Shown piece after piece: positions 22,460 through 35,000 of a stretch of DNA of 64,000 bases. The notes beneath the pieces were generated by a model. It saw only the letters and a list, made by a program, of their open reading frames with translations. It did not search any database and was not told where the DNA came from. Positions within the stretch are counted from its first letter, which is position 1, and every line of letters starts with the position of its first letter. Source of the stretch: Syngnathus acus (lineage: Eukaryota; Chordata; Actinopteri; Syngnathiformes; Syngnathidae); contig NC_051088.1 of assembly GCF_901709675.1 (NCBI RefSeq), forward strand, positions 3,159,164 to 3,223,163, written 5' to 3'. A program made the translations under genes and the position numbers.

Positions 22460-24000
22460 ACCGTATTCACTGACGCTAATCTTTCTCTTTGTTCACCAGC
22501 ATGAATAACCTGAAGGCACAACATTTGACTGATTTTGGATGGGAGGCAAGCAAGGTGTTATACCACAAACTACCACTACTAATGTAGAACACATGTCCTA
22601 CTTTAAATCACAAGTTTAACAAGAAGATAGGATAAAGAGTAACTCGGAATCAATAAAATCGGTCACAAAATCGTAACAATTTTGTTTGGTTTTATGCCTT
22701 TATGCTTTAAAACATTGGCTAGAGATTGCCGCATATACACTACTTGTAAAGAGACGTAATTTTCTTAATATTTTCTGTTAAAAAATGATACTTGTATCTC
22801 TCGCGTAAATCAACTCACCTTAGAAATTTTACACGCACCTACGTATGGTGTGCACTCACGTAAGCTTACGTCTTGTGCATGTACAAGAAAAATAGACGGG
22901 GGTGGAACCCTTGACTGTGAGGAAAGCTAAAGGCGTACTGATAATACAAGAACAGAACCTATCAAAAATATTCAACAATGACATACGGGCATCTTTTAGC
23001 CTACATGCTAACTACTATCTGGAACGCTAGCAAGTTGTCCTCAGTCTGTCAGTCGTCACACACATGGCAACAGACAGAAGCAAATTGTGCGTAGACTTAC
23101 CAACTTTCCATGAACACGCCGATTACCAAATTAACACATCAGCAAACCAAGTAAACTGAATGTTTTTATTCGAGCGAAGACTAGAAAATGGCCACGGAGG
23201 TAACATTTTAGTAGGACGGAGCAATGTCCCATTCTGACCGGTGATTGGACAGTAGCGACACTAAGATGAATGGTAATTGGACGTAAAGAAATCGACTATG
23301 ACCTGCCAGCTAATCACCGACACAGAAGTAATATGTGCGTGTTTTCTAAATGTCTTGATAACATGTTTGGTGATATGCTTCTGCCAAAATTATCTAAAGA
23401 TCCCGAATTATATTGTAGTTTTCACTGTCTTTTTAAAGACCTCCGTTTTAATCATACTGTTTGGCGGGTGGTGGTTCTTTCTAATGTAAATAAGACACTG
23501 CTCATGTAGCACGTGAAATAGTACATTATCATTTGTACAGTATAATGTGTTTGATATGTGAAATGTATTCATTTAAATTGTTACAGGATGTGATATTGGA
23601 CATCACAGCAGAGGGCAGTGTTGAGCTTTTTGTTAACTCTAAAAAAAAAAAAAAAAGTGAGGGGGGGCAGTTAGCCAAGCGAATCGGAGGGCTAAAATCT
23701 CTCAGGAGAGACGTGCGATACTGTGACGATGGCGAGTAAATCTCCCCCCATCTGTCAAGTGAAATTAAAGTTTGAGCCACTGTGTCCGGTGAGGAAGTAG
23801 GTCCAGTCGCCCAATTTGTCACTTCTGGTGAGTTACCCCATAAGTCCCAGACGCTTGTGCTTGTAAAAAGGCTGCGCAGTAAAGATTTACTTCCTTGTGG
23901 AATTTCACACGTAATGGGTGGGCAAGCACTCCAGAGAGCCAACTAGCAGAAAAAATGCCAAATTTCCATGTGCGCATTTTAAGAAAACCTGCACCTGTTA
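22460..24000. other. rbm10 5' flank and intergenic space to rhoa 3' end
   Basis: The first coding rbm10 exon extends into 5' UTR up to an acceptor at 22509/22510 (CTTCAG|GTTATT), so at least one untranslated exon and the promoter lie further right, probably before 23.3 kb. The segment 23.2-24 kb has an A run at 23641-23655 and no convincing gene; a short plus-strand ATG frame at 23729 stops soon after and was rejected. Confidence 0.5.
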
Positions 24001-24020
24001 GAGGAAACCCCAATACCAGC

Positions 24021-24026
24021 TTTATT
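24021..24026 (-). terminator. Candidate rhoa polyadenylation signal
   Basis: AATAAA on the minus strand, about 1.4 kb beyond the rhoa stop codon. Vertebrate rhoa 3' UTRs are long, so this is plausible. Other signals in the AT-rich interval are possible. Confidence 0.4.
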
Positions 24027-25141
24027 TGAGGAAACAAAATATTGAAAGCAGTCACAGTCCAATAACAAATAATATATCTGATATCCCACCCTCCAAAAAA
24101 AACATGCACCCCGAGCTTGACCCATTCAATGAATTACTTGACACAATGCTTATAACCGAGGATGATCTAAACAAATAATAGCTGGATTAATTGAGATAAA
24201 AGAAAATTACAGTTAACATTAAAAAGTTAAGAAAGAATAGTGACAAAGGATTCCGATAGTCACAAGTAGAATCATCATTAAAATGTCCTTACAAGGCCTT
24301 GGAAGGACATTGACATACAGTACAGCTTAAAATTGATTGTAAGAAAATGATCTTTACAAAATAATATTCCATTTATTAACCACACCCACTCGTGATTTCA
24401 ACCACTGACTAAAACAATCAAATCTTAAGTGTGGCGCACACACAAAGGTCCTAAAAGTCACAAGATAATTAACCTGATTGCACCTCTAGTTTATGTACTG
24501 TATACTGTCTTTCATCAAGTGGGGGGGTTTGAATATCACTCTTGAGAGGCTGTTAATTGCTAGACCATCCGGCGCCACAAAATATGGCTTTCAGGAGTAA
24601 CTTTGGCATGGAAAGAAGGGCTTTAGGGTCAGTGTCACAAAATGCCTTTCCACGCACTAGACAACAGAACAATGCACACACATTCACTGCATGCAGACCT
24701 GCACTGGAGAAAATGAAGCACCATATAGCCATAAACTCAATACACACTACTGTTTAGTTGCGATTTCTTTCGCTGTCATCCAATTCGGTTTAAGCCTCCC
24801 CCTGAATAGCGCCCGAGTGAGAACAAAGGCTAACAATAACGGGTAAAACACGACACTACAAATCCAAGTTCTCGACGTTTTCCTCTCCTCTTACTCTGCC
24901 TTACTGCTGCTCTCAAGGCACGATGTGTAGGTGACACTATCATTAAAAACAAGTTGACATTGTTTTTACTTAAAACATCACTTATTTAACCTGTCAGATG
25001 TCTATGTTAACTTTGGCCTGGTAGACCTCTTCAATTATGTCATGGCACATTTGAATTGAATCGATTAATCGATTAATGTACTTAATTAAGTACATACGTC
25101 CATTTGACTCCTTAAAAGTTCTCATTAGACCCAAGATAATT

Positions 25142-25256
<115 letters not shown>

Positions 25257-25436
25257 CGGGGACTAAGGTTTCAATGTCTATCAATTTTCGGCAAATCTGC
25301 CTGAGCTTGCTGATGTGCGATGGGTGATCGGAAATTGAGCGTCCGTACAAGTTTTTTTTGGGCCCTCCCCAAGATCAAATTCTCAACGCAAGCTCCGCAT
25401 CTGTATTAAAAGGGTAACTTTCAGTTGCGTCGCGGT

Positions 25437-27556
<2,120 letters not shown>

Positions 27557-28387
27557 CTAAAAAGAATATTTTTAAAACAACGTTAGGCTCATGGCACCAT
27601 TATCCACAATGAGTTTGTTGTGTTTCAAGCCTCTATTGAGCCTCAGGAGCACTGCAGGTTCACAGTATGATGCAATCCAAGCGTCAAAAGTATTATTATT
27701 GTTGTTGCTGAACGATAACACTGCTTTAAATACGACCCAGTTACACTGCGCAAGTGTAGTGTGTCACCCTGTGAGTGATGGAAGCTAAACGTGCCAAAGT
27801 AGAAGCAAAAATACGAAGTATCTTCAGTGTCTTCGATCATGTTATTCGACCAAGCAACAGAGTGATCGTCACATCCATTACCACGCCAAAATGTATGTTT
27901 TTAAATAGACGTCCAGCTTCTATCTGTTGCTTCTATCTGACGGTCGAGCCAAAATGACGGTCGGTTACACAAGAAAGGTTCGACAATCAGTTCACGGAGA
28001 AGAGGAGACGCAGAATTGAAAGCACTGCCGTACGGTGTCCCTGTCTGAAAGTATACTGTAGCCTGGGCCTGTCAATCCCGCTAACGTTAGCAAGCAAGCA
28101 GTGAGGCTAATGCTTGGACGGTGGATTGATTAGTTTAAAAAATCGGCAACCAGCGGATAAGTTCTGTTAAGAGAAAAGCATAAAACAAAAACGCGTCGTC
28201 GTACTTGTAGTCAGTACAAGAGACTCGTGTTAAGTTCGAAAACGCTGAAAAGAGTTACCACTTGATGTTTCTGCGTCCGCCTTTCCTCCTCTTCCTGACC
28301 GATTGCTTGACTCCGCCCATCATTCAAGCGCATGCGCTTATGCCGTCACCACGCAAAATTCGTTTGGTCAGTATTATAAAATAATAA
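27557..28387. other. rhoa first intron, untranslated exon and promoter
   Basis: Contains the rhoa first intron (to about 28258), then a likely 5' untranslated exon whose donor is AGTG|GTAACT on the minus strand, and the promoter near 28.3 kb, with GC-containing sequence (gactccgcccatc). No other gene is seen. Confidence 0.5.
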
Positions 28388-28668
28388 GTTTGCAAGTTCT
28401 CCCCGTGTCCGCATGGGTTTTCTCCGGGCACTCCGGTTTCCTCCCACATCCCAAAAACATGCTTGGTAGACCGATTGAGCACTCCAAATTGTCCCTAGGT
28501 GTGAGTGCGAGTGCGGATGGTTGTTCGTCTCTGTGTGCCCTGCGATTGGCTGGCAACCGGTTCAGGGTGTCCCCCGCCTACTGCCCGATGACCGCTGGGA
28601 TAGGCTCCAGCACGCCCGCGACCCCCGTGGGGACAAAGCGGTACAGAATATGGATGGATGGAAGGAAA
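28388..28668 (+). repeat. SINE, 5'-truncated, with (ATGG)n tail
   Basis: The body (tctccgggcactccggtttc, then ggctccagcacgcccgcgac) and the atggatgg tail match the full-length copy at 40649-41009, but the tRNA-like head is missing. It sits just upstream of the probable rhoa promoter. Confidence 0.85.
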
Positions 28669-29252
28669 TATTGTGTGATTCGTGAAAAAAATAAGTTCAA
28701 AACCATATTTGCATAACTTTGGATGTAAAGTGATGGTAGCTTAAATGCTGTTTCATGTTGACAAAACAATATAAGAGTTAAAACGATCATGGTTGCTACA
28801 GTACCTTATTAGCCCGAATATAAGACGGTGTTTTTTGCATTGAAATAAGACTGAAAAAGTGGGGGTCGTCTTACATTCGGGGTCTATACATTATACCCAT
28901 TCACAACGCTAGATAGCGCCAGATATCTTTAAAGCGAATGCTGAACTTAATTCCCCAGGCCAAAGCGAACCGCTGTCATGAAGAAGAAAAATAAAAATAG
29001 CGGTAGCACGAAGAAGAAAATAAAATATAGCGGTAAGAAAGAAAAGAGAAGAAAATAAGAGAAGAGATAACAGAAAATGGAGAAACTGTTACAAAGGTCC
29101 CTATGTTGATGTTAAAATGTTGGACAATTACGTCACCGCGCCTTAAGTCTCGCGTGAGTTACCTTAGCTTATCGCGGTTGTTGGAGCTTGTGCGCAGCGG
29201 TAAATTAAAAGTTGCTGGTATCGAATGAGTGTGTTGCTGTGATCGTGTGCAT

Positions 29253-29542
29253 CAGTGGTGTAGCCAGGAATTTTTCCAGTAGGGGCGTGCGCCCACAGGA
29301 AAAAAAAATCGAACATCACCCACGCCGTTCGCTGATCGCTAAAACAACATCCGGGTCCGGGAGGCAAACGGTGAATGGATAACATCGCGCACATAGAATA
29401 GCGCAAGCACATTCGCGCAAGACCGAAAGAAAAAAATGGCATGAAAATGAAGAATCGAAAAAGCTCGATTTTTTTCAACCGGGGCGCAGGGAGTCCTAAC
29501 CGGGGCGCCGCCCCGGCTCGCCCCGGCTTGGCTACGCCACTG
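29253..29542. mobile_element. hAT MITE, 290 bp
   Basis: Begins CAGTGGTGTAGCCAGGA and ends TTGGCTACGCCACTG, with a perfect 8-bp duplication gtgtgcat on both sides. No coding capacity. The insertion is clearly younger than the pogo-like remnant around it. Confidence 0.9.
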
Positions 29543-29569
29543 GTGTGCATCTTTGACACAAAGTGAGTA

Positions 29570-30057
29570 CCGTTTTTTTCCATGTATAATGCGCCCCCAT
29601 GTATAATACGCACCCTAAAAATGGCATGTTGATGCTGGAAAAAAGCCTGTACCCATGTATAATACGCACCCAAATTTTGACTCCTACTTAAGTCCGTAAA
29701 CGTAAAATTATTTCAGAAAAAAGATCATCTTTGGGAACAACCGGATGTTACTGCCGGTCAGTATCACTGCGCATGCACTAGCAAACTCAATAGCGAAGAA
29801 ATGTTTCGGATTTGTGTAGGGTACATTGTGACAGCAAACGAGCAGGTGATCGAGCAAGCGTCTGATACGAGAGCATTGTGTTCGTATGGAGCGTGTTTGA
29901 AGTGAACAACAGAGAAGAAAGCGCATCTGTAATGGCGGCCTCCGTATGATATCCGGATAAAAAAAAAAATAATAATTGTACCCATGTATAATGCGCACCC
30001 CAGATTTTAGGACAATAAATTAGTTACATTTTGCGCATTATACATGGAAAAAAACGG
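29570..30057. mobile_element. TA-flanked MITE, second copy of the 20781 family
   Basis: Ends CCGTTTTTTTCCATGTATAA and inverse with TA on both sides. Shares an internal block of about 100 bp (aatgtttcggatttgtgtag onwards) in inverse orientation with the copy at 20781-21642. Confidence 0.82.
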
Positions 30058-30403
30058 TATGTCCATTTCATTGTCACTACTGTCTACTGTTGTGCCGTTT
30101 GTCTGATCGCGGTTTGTTTCGTGTGTGCGCCATTTGATTGATAGCTTCGGTGTGCTCCTTTAAGTTTTCCTCGCATCGCACGAGTAGCCGTTACTCAGCG
30201 CCACGGCGACTAACGGTCGCCAGCAAATGTATTTTGTTGTCTCGATGACTTATGTTTGATGTGTTGCCAAGAGTATTTCATTTATGGTTATTTAGTATAG
30301 TGGAACCGTTACGTCCAGTCAGTTATGTAATATGTGCCATCGTGTTGCGTGACGTCAGAGGTTGAGAGTTGACTTACGTGCTGTATAGCTGTCTGTTGCA
30401 GAA

Positions 30404-30404
<1 letters not shown>

Positions 30405-30476
<72 letters not shown>

Positions 30477-30478
30477 CA
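30405..30478. repeat. (CA)n microsatellite
   Basis: About 37 CA units with one CG interruption near the end, directly upstream of the SINE-containing composite. Confidence 0.95.
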
Positions 30479-30540
30479 CTTCATACAATAATCACACACA
30501 CAAGAATCACATTCACACACCCAAAGACTCACCCATGTAC

Positions 30541-31061
30541 CAGCTCAGTGGCCTAGTGGTAGAGTGTCTTCCCTGAGACTGGAAGGTTGTGGGTTCAAAC
30601 CCCGGCCGGATCATACCAAAGACTATAAAAATGGGACCCATTGGCTCCCTGCTTGGCACTCAGCATTAAGGGTTGGAATTGGGGGGTTAGATCACCAAAT
30701 GATTCCCAGGTGTGGCACCGCTGCTGCTCACTGCTGCCTTCGGGGATGGGTTAAATGCATAGACAAATTTCACCACACCCAGATGTGTGTGTGACAATCA
30801 TTGGGTCTTTACCTTTTGTACCTTTTTACACACACCTGCTCTCACATCCTTACGACCAAACATGTGCCTATACCCTTTTGCCAGTTTGCCTGTATTCCCC
30901 TATGAGCCACAGTGCCTGTTACTTTTTTGCCAATAATTCAGTAAAGCAATCAAAACTGAACCACGTCTTCCCTCCTGTGTTCTGACCGACACCCGGCGAA
31001 AAGAGCATACCTTCCCCCAACAGAAACGTAGCGACAATCTGGAGAAAAGTGGGTCGAAGAT
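30541..31061 (+). repeat. tRNA-derived SINE joined to a non-SINE 3' segment (copy A)
   Basis: The head resembles a tRNA with A box TGGCCTAGTGGTAGAGTG and B box GGTTCAAACCC, so it carries an RNA polymerase III promoter. The SINE body runs to about 30810 (gacaatcattgggtctttac). A further 250 bp (to gggtcgaagat) follows. The same junction recurs in the copy at 59280-59636, so SINE and extra segment moved as a unit. Confidence 0.8.
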
Positions 31062-31083
31062 CGGCCAGGTTAACCGGCAGCTG

Positions 31084-31264
31084 AGGAGAAGTTATGATGC
31101 AATCTTCAAGATGATGGTGATAAATGAGGCAGTCTTCAAACAATTGCAAAGCGGCTGTGAAATATGGTGTCACAGAGTGTAATGTACAGAGATGGAGAGC
31201 TCAAAAAGATCACCTAAAAAATGCTCACAATCAGAGAAAAGCTTTCCGTGGTCCTCAGAGCAGC
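31084..31264 (+). pseudogene. Pogo-type transposase DNA-binding remnant
   Basis: Two frames together read RRSYDAIFKMMVINEA and then NNCKAAVKYGVTECNVQRWR and RKAFRGPQ, the pattern of the psq/CENP-B-type helix-turn-helix N-terminus of pogo/Tigger transposases. A frameshift and a stop codon interrupt it, so it is dead. Confidence 0.65.
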
Positions 31265-31426
31265 CGATTTTAAGAGCTCGACAGGATCATTTGTTTCAGA
31301 TGTACTGTCATTATTTTCTGTATAAAAATTCAATTTGGTGTTCAAAAAGTCTTTTTTCAAACTAGAGTCTTGAAAAAGAGGGGGTCGTCTTATAATCAGG
31401 GTCATCTTATATTCGGGCCAATACGG

Positions 31427-32084
31427 TACTTTGAATTTCTGACATTGAAGTGGTTGGGCCTAAAGTAAAATTGTGTTCGTAGGATCCAAATCCCTGGCCA
31501 GTGCCCCGCGAGGTCTCAAGACTTCACATATAGCAAAAACGTTTAGCTGCGTTCGGTTTCTGGGGAGCAATGACACTATGTAGAATAAGCAGAACAAAAT
31601 ACAATAGATGGGAATTCACTTTAAAACATCTATTTAAAAAAAAAAAAAAAAAAGAAGTTACCTTTATTTCTATGGTCTATTTTTACCCCCTTCCACAAAA
31701 TGGTGGCACAAAGATTGGAAACAAAATAAAACAAGTATTATACAACGATTGTCCGATAGTTCCGTGTCCTTGAGATCTTGAGTTAAGGTGGTTGATGTGG
31801 TCATTTATCAAGCTTGAATCTCGTCAATCATGAAAGCTTTGCTTTAATGTTCACATGCAGGCCTTTCAATTTGGGCATAATTATTCTTAAGGCAGCTCAG
31901 CTGTCTTAGCCCTCCCTTCAGATTCTTCTCCTTGACAAAACCACCCCCTCACGGTGAGGTAATCTGTGGTTATCTAATCTGCTTTTTAGACCTTGTGATT
32001 GAAAAGTTTATAACTGCAAGCTTGGTTGCACTGTGTTGGTTTCTATGGTCATTGGTGATAAAAAAAAGTCTGGTTTTCAGGGGT
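31427..32084. other. usp21-like 3' UTR and flank
   Basis: About 650 bp past the usp21-like stop codon. An AATAAA signal on the minus strand at 31663-31668 is a plausible polyadenylation site. There is an A run at 31635-31653. No other gene is seen. Confidence 0.5.
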
Positions 32085-35000
32085 CTATTTCCTTGTAGTG
32101 ATGTTGTTGCGCTGGTAGAACAACACATAGGCTTGATTGGTTTGAAGCTGGGTCTCAGAAACTGCTGACACACTGTGGGTAGAAAATAAATTAAGTATGA
32201 GAAGAGCGAAAGTTGCATCGATACAGATATTTTTAAGGCAGTCCCACCTGGAGTCATTGTAGTAACACCATCCGTTCTCATCGGAACAACAGGCTATGTA
32301 GTGGCCCATGTTGACAGTCCCCACGTGGTTACATATTGCATATAAGTCATACAATACTGCTTCTTTAGGGACATACAGAGATGCAAAGATGATTCTTTCA
32401 GCTCAGTCACTTTCTAATTCTTAGAGATACAAGTTAAAAAAAAAACTGTTGGACTGTTTTATATTTCAGACAATGTAAACACTGGATGTGTACTTTTCTT
32501 TTGTTACACAAATTCAACTACAGTGACACAGGGCTGTCACTATCGAATATTTTAGAATCAATAAAGCTATTGATTTTTCACCGATAGTCAGATACAATTT
32601 CATTTGGCATGAGCGTGTATTACAAAACCATTAAATCAGTGGTTCTTAACCTGGGGGTTCGGTGAGTCGGTCTCAAACTCATTTTTTTTCGCGGGCCGCA
32701 TTGTAGTCATAGCTTCTTTCGGAGGGCCATTATGACTGTCAACCTAAATAAATGTATGAGCACCTCATATTATATACAGTAAAAGCTACAAAACAAACTG
32801 ACAAATAACTCGTTTTCAAATCAGACGAGTAAAAACTGGTCAAATATTTTTAAAAAAGATATGATTAAAAGTGAAGACAATTTGCAATTCTAGTAATGAC
32901 ACGAATTTGATGCACAATTTGTCTTCGCGAGCCACATAAAATGATGTGGCGGGTCGTATCTGGCCCCCGGGCCTTGAGTTTGATACCTCTGGTCTCAGGG
33001 GTTCGACAGAGCCTCTACTGAGGAGGTCCGAACAAACCTGATTTTTCGTGTGAATTCTGATTTGCCAGTATGTAATCTGTTGTGAGTTCATGCATTGTGT
33101 TGGTTTTGTTCATGCACGGCTCATTTTGTGCACCAGTAAAAAATATCTGTCTTGAATTTAAAAAAAATACTTTATCACTAACGAGGGGTTTGGTGAATGC
33201 GCATATGAAACTGGTGGGGTTCGGTACCTCCAACAAGGTTAAGAACCACTGCAATAAACAATATCACACAAGAGGGATTAACATACTCACTAAATATTTT
33301 GAAACTGATTCAGCTACGGGTGTGATTATTGTTTTCCTTAGAATAAGCAGATTTATGCAAATGTCTTGTTTTGATTAAACACAAAAGATAATTAGTTTTT
33401 TATGACAGCTTACAAAAAATAATGAATAATGAATAACTGCTGTTGAAAGGCTGACATTAGAAGATTTGGACCATACCCAGTTTAAAAAATGGGGCTAAAT
33501 GATTACTTGATTTTAAAAATAGCTGTCAATAAATTTGATCCTCAATTACTCGTCGATTAATCAATTAATTTCGACAGCTCTCCACATAGTTAACCCACAC
33601 ATAAACAGAAGTCTTACCACAGTCAACAGGACCGTAGGGCCCGAGGTCAAGGTTGGTGAGTGGGAAGGAGACGTAGGTGGTGCTTTTACTGATCGACCAT
33701 CGTGTCGTTGTGAAACGGTTCAGATCTAATTGAGCGTGTTAAGTATGATAATGATATCATTCACGTAAGCCACAGCAGGTTGATTCATAAGACGTATGCT
33801 TGAGGATACGTATCACAATTATGTGGGGAAACCTCTGGATGGACAAGCGCTTGGTGCTCTCTGTATGCCTGTTACACCTCTCGCACATCTGAAACACACA
33901 ACACTTGAAAATAAGTTACAAATTGGCTCAAAGTAAATTCCTCTATGCAGCTATGTATAACTCTTCACTTAATTTGCTTTGTTTTCACATTTTTAGTGGG
34001 AAATAGGGGTGGGTTGCAGGTATGACAATTTCTGCCCGGTCTAGTCAACCCAACTTCTCTGAAAGGAGGCTGTAGTAACATGTGTGGAATGTGGGCTGGC
34101 ATGGACTTTGTGAAATAAGCAGGAATGTGTGGCTGCCACATGTTATGTCAACACGTCTACATGCGCAATCACATTCAGTGGTGAGCTATAAAAGCCACCG
34201 TGGCATTTAGTTCATAGGCTGATGTGAGTGGTCAAATGTCACAGTTGCATGACTTCATTTGTCCTCACCCTTTGCAAAGTGCGTAAAGTGACTCATCACA
34301 CCATGCAAACTAAAAAATACATGCAAGTTGGGGCAGTGCATGAAAAAAAAAAAATTCTAGCAAACCAACCTCATTCAAACTGAAGCGGCAACTGACATTT
34401 ATAATCAATATTTTTTTAAATATTTCTACAGGAGAAATTAATTTACACACACACGCACACAGTAGTGCAAACACGGCACAGCATTTTGTATGACATTTTG
34501 CTTCACAAATTTGGAGACTTTTGTCTTCAAAAGCAAATCTTGAGTAGAATGTGAAGTGGTCGACAGTGCGACCTCGAGTGGACAATATTAGCAACTACAG
34601 TTAATTTTGTTGAAAAGTATTGGTTATCTCTATCCCCACCCATGGTGTGGGTATATATTTTATTCATATTTAACTGGAAATTTGCAAAATACAGAACGAA
34701 TCACGAGTCATTCCTGTTAAATTCTCCATAAACTCACAGGTGAATTCTCTTTGTCCAGTCTCTCCTCTTGCGAGAAGTAGTCCAGGCACTCCTTGAGCGT
34801 CACATTTCCGCTAGTGCAGTGTTTTGGGATGGGCAGCGACAGGTCGCAGAACACATCGAACGTGTTGGAGTAGTGCGAGCACACGGAGCAGTGTAGCGAG
34901 CTGCGCAGCTGGCCCGAGAATAGATCTGTCAGGAGGGCAAAGGCAGTTTAGCTGTCAAGCAGGCAAAAGATGACGCCAGTGCGCTTCTTACCGACGATTT

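Larger units (their letters stand above)
28804..31426 (+). mobile_element. Pogo/Tigger-like transposon remnant with nested insertions
   Basis: The termini are inverse copies (left CCTTATTAGCCCGAATATAA; right inverse CCGTATTGGCCCGAATATAA), flanked by TA at 28802-28803 and 31427-31428. The right part retains a degenerate DNA-binding coding region (see 31084-31264). At least three younger insertions lie inside: a hAT MITE (29253-29542), a TA MITE (29570-30057) and a SINE-containing composite (30541-31061), plus a CA array. Confidence 0.75.

Noticed and set aside
23729-23790. Plus-strand ATG frame MASKSPPICQVKLKFEP followed by a donor-like GTGAGG
   Set aside because: A good start context, but the frame stops within a few codons, no matching downstream plus-strand exon is recognisable, and the interval is rbm10/rhoa flanking DNA.
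28303-28716. Open frame across a GC-rich segment upstream of rhoa
   Set aside because: It covers the truncated ATGG-tailed SINE; the same protein sequence appears at 40724-41017 in another copy of the repeat.
30541-30612. Possible tRNA gene (A and B boxes present)
   Set aside because: The sequence does not fold as a complete cloverleaf and continues into a SINE body shared with other copies, so it is a SINE head, not a functional tRNA.
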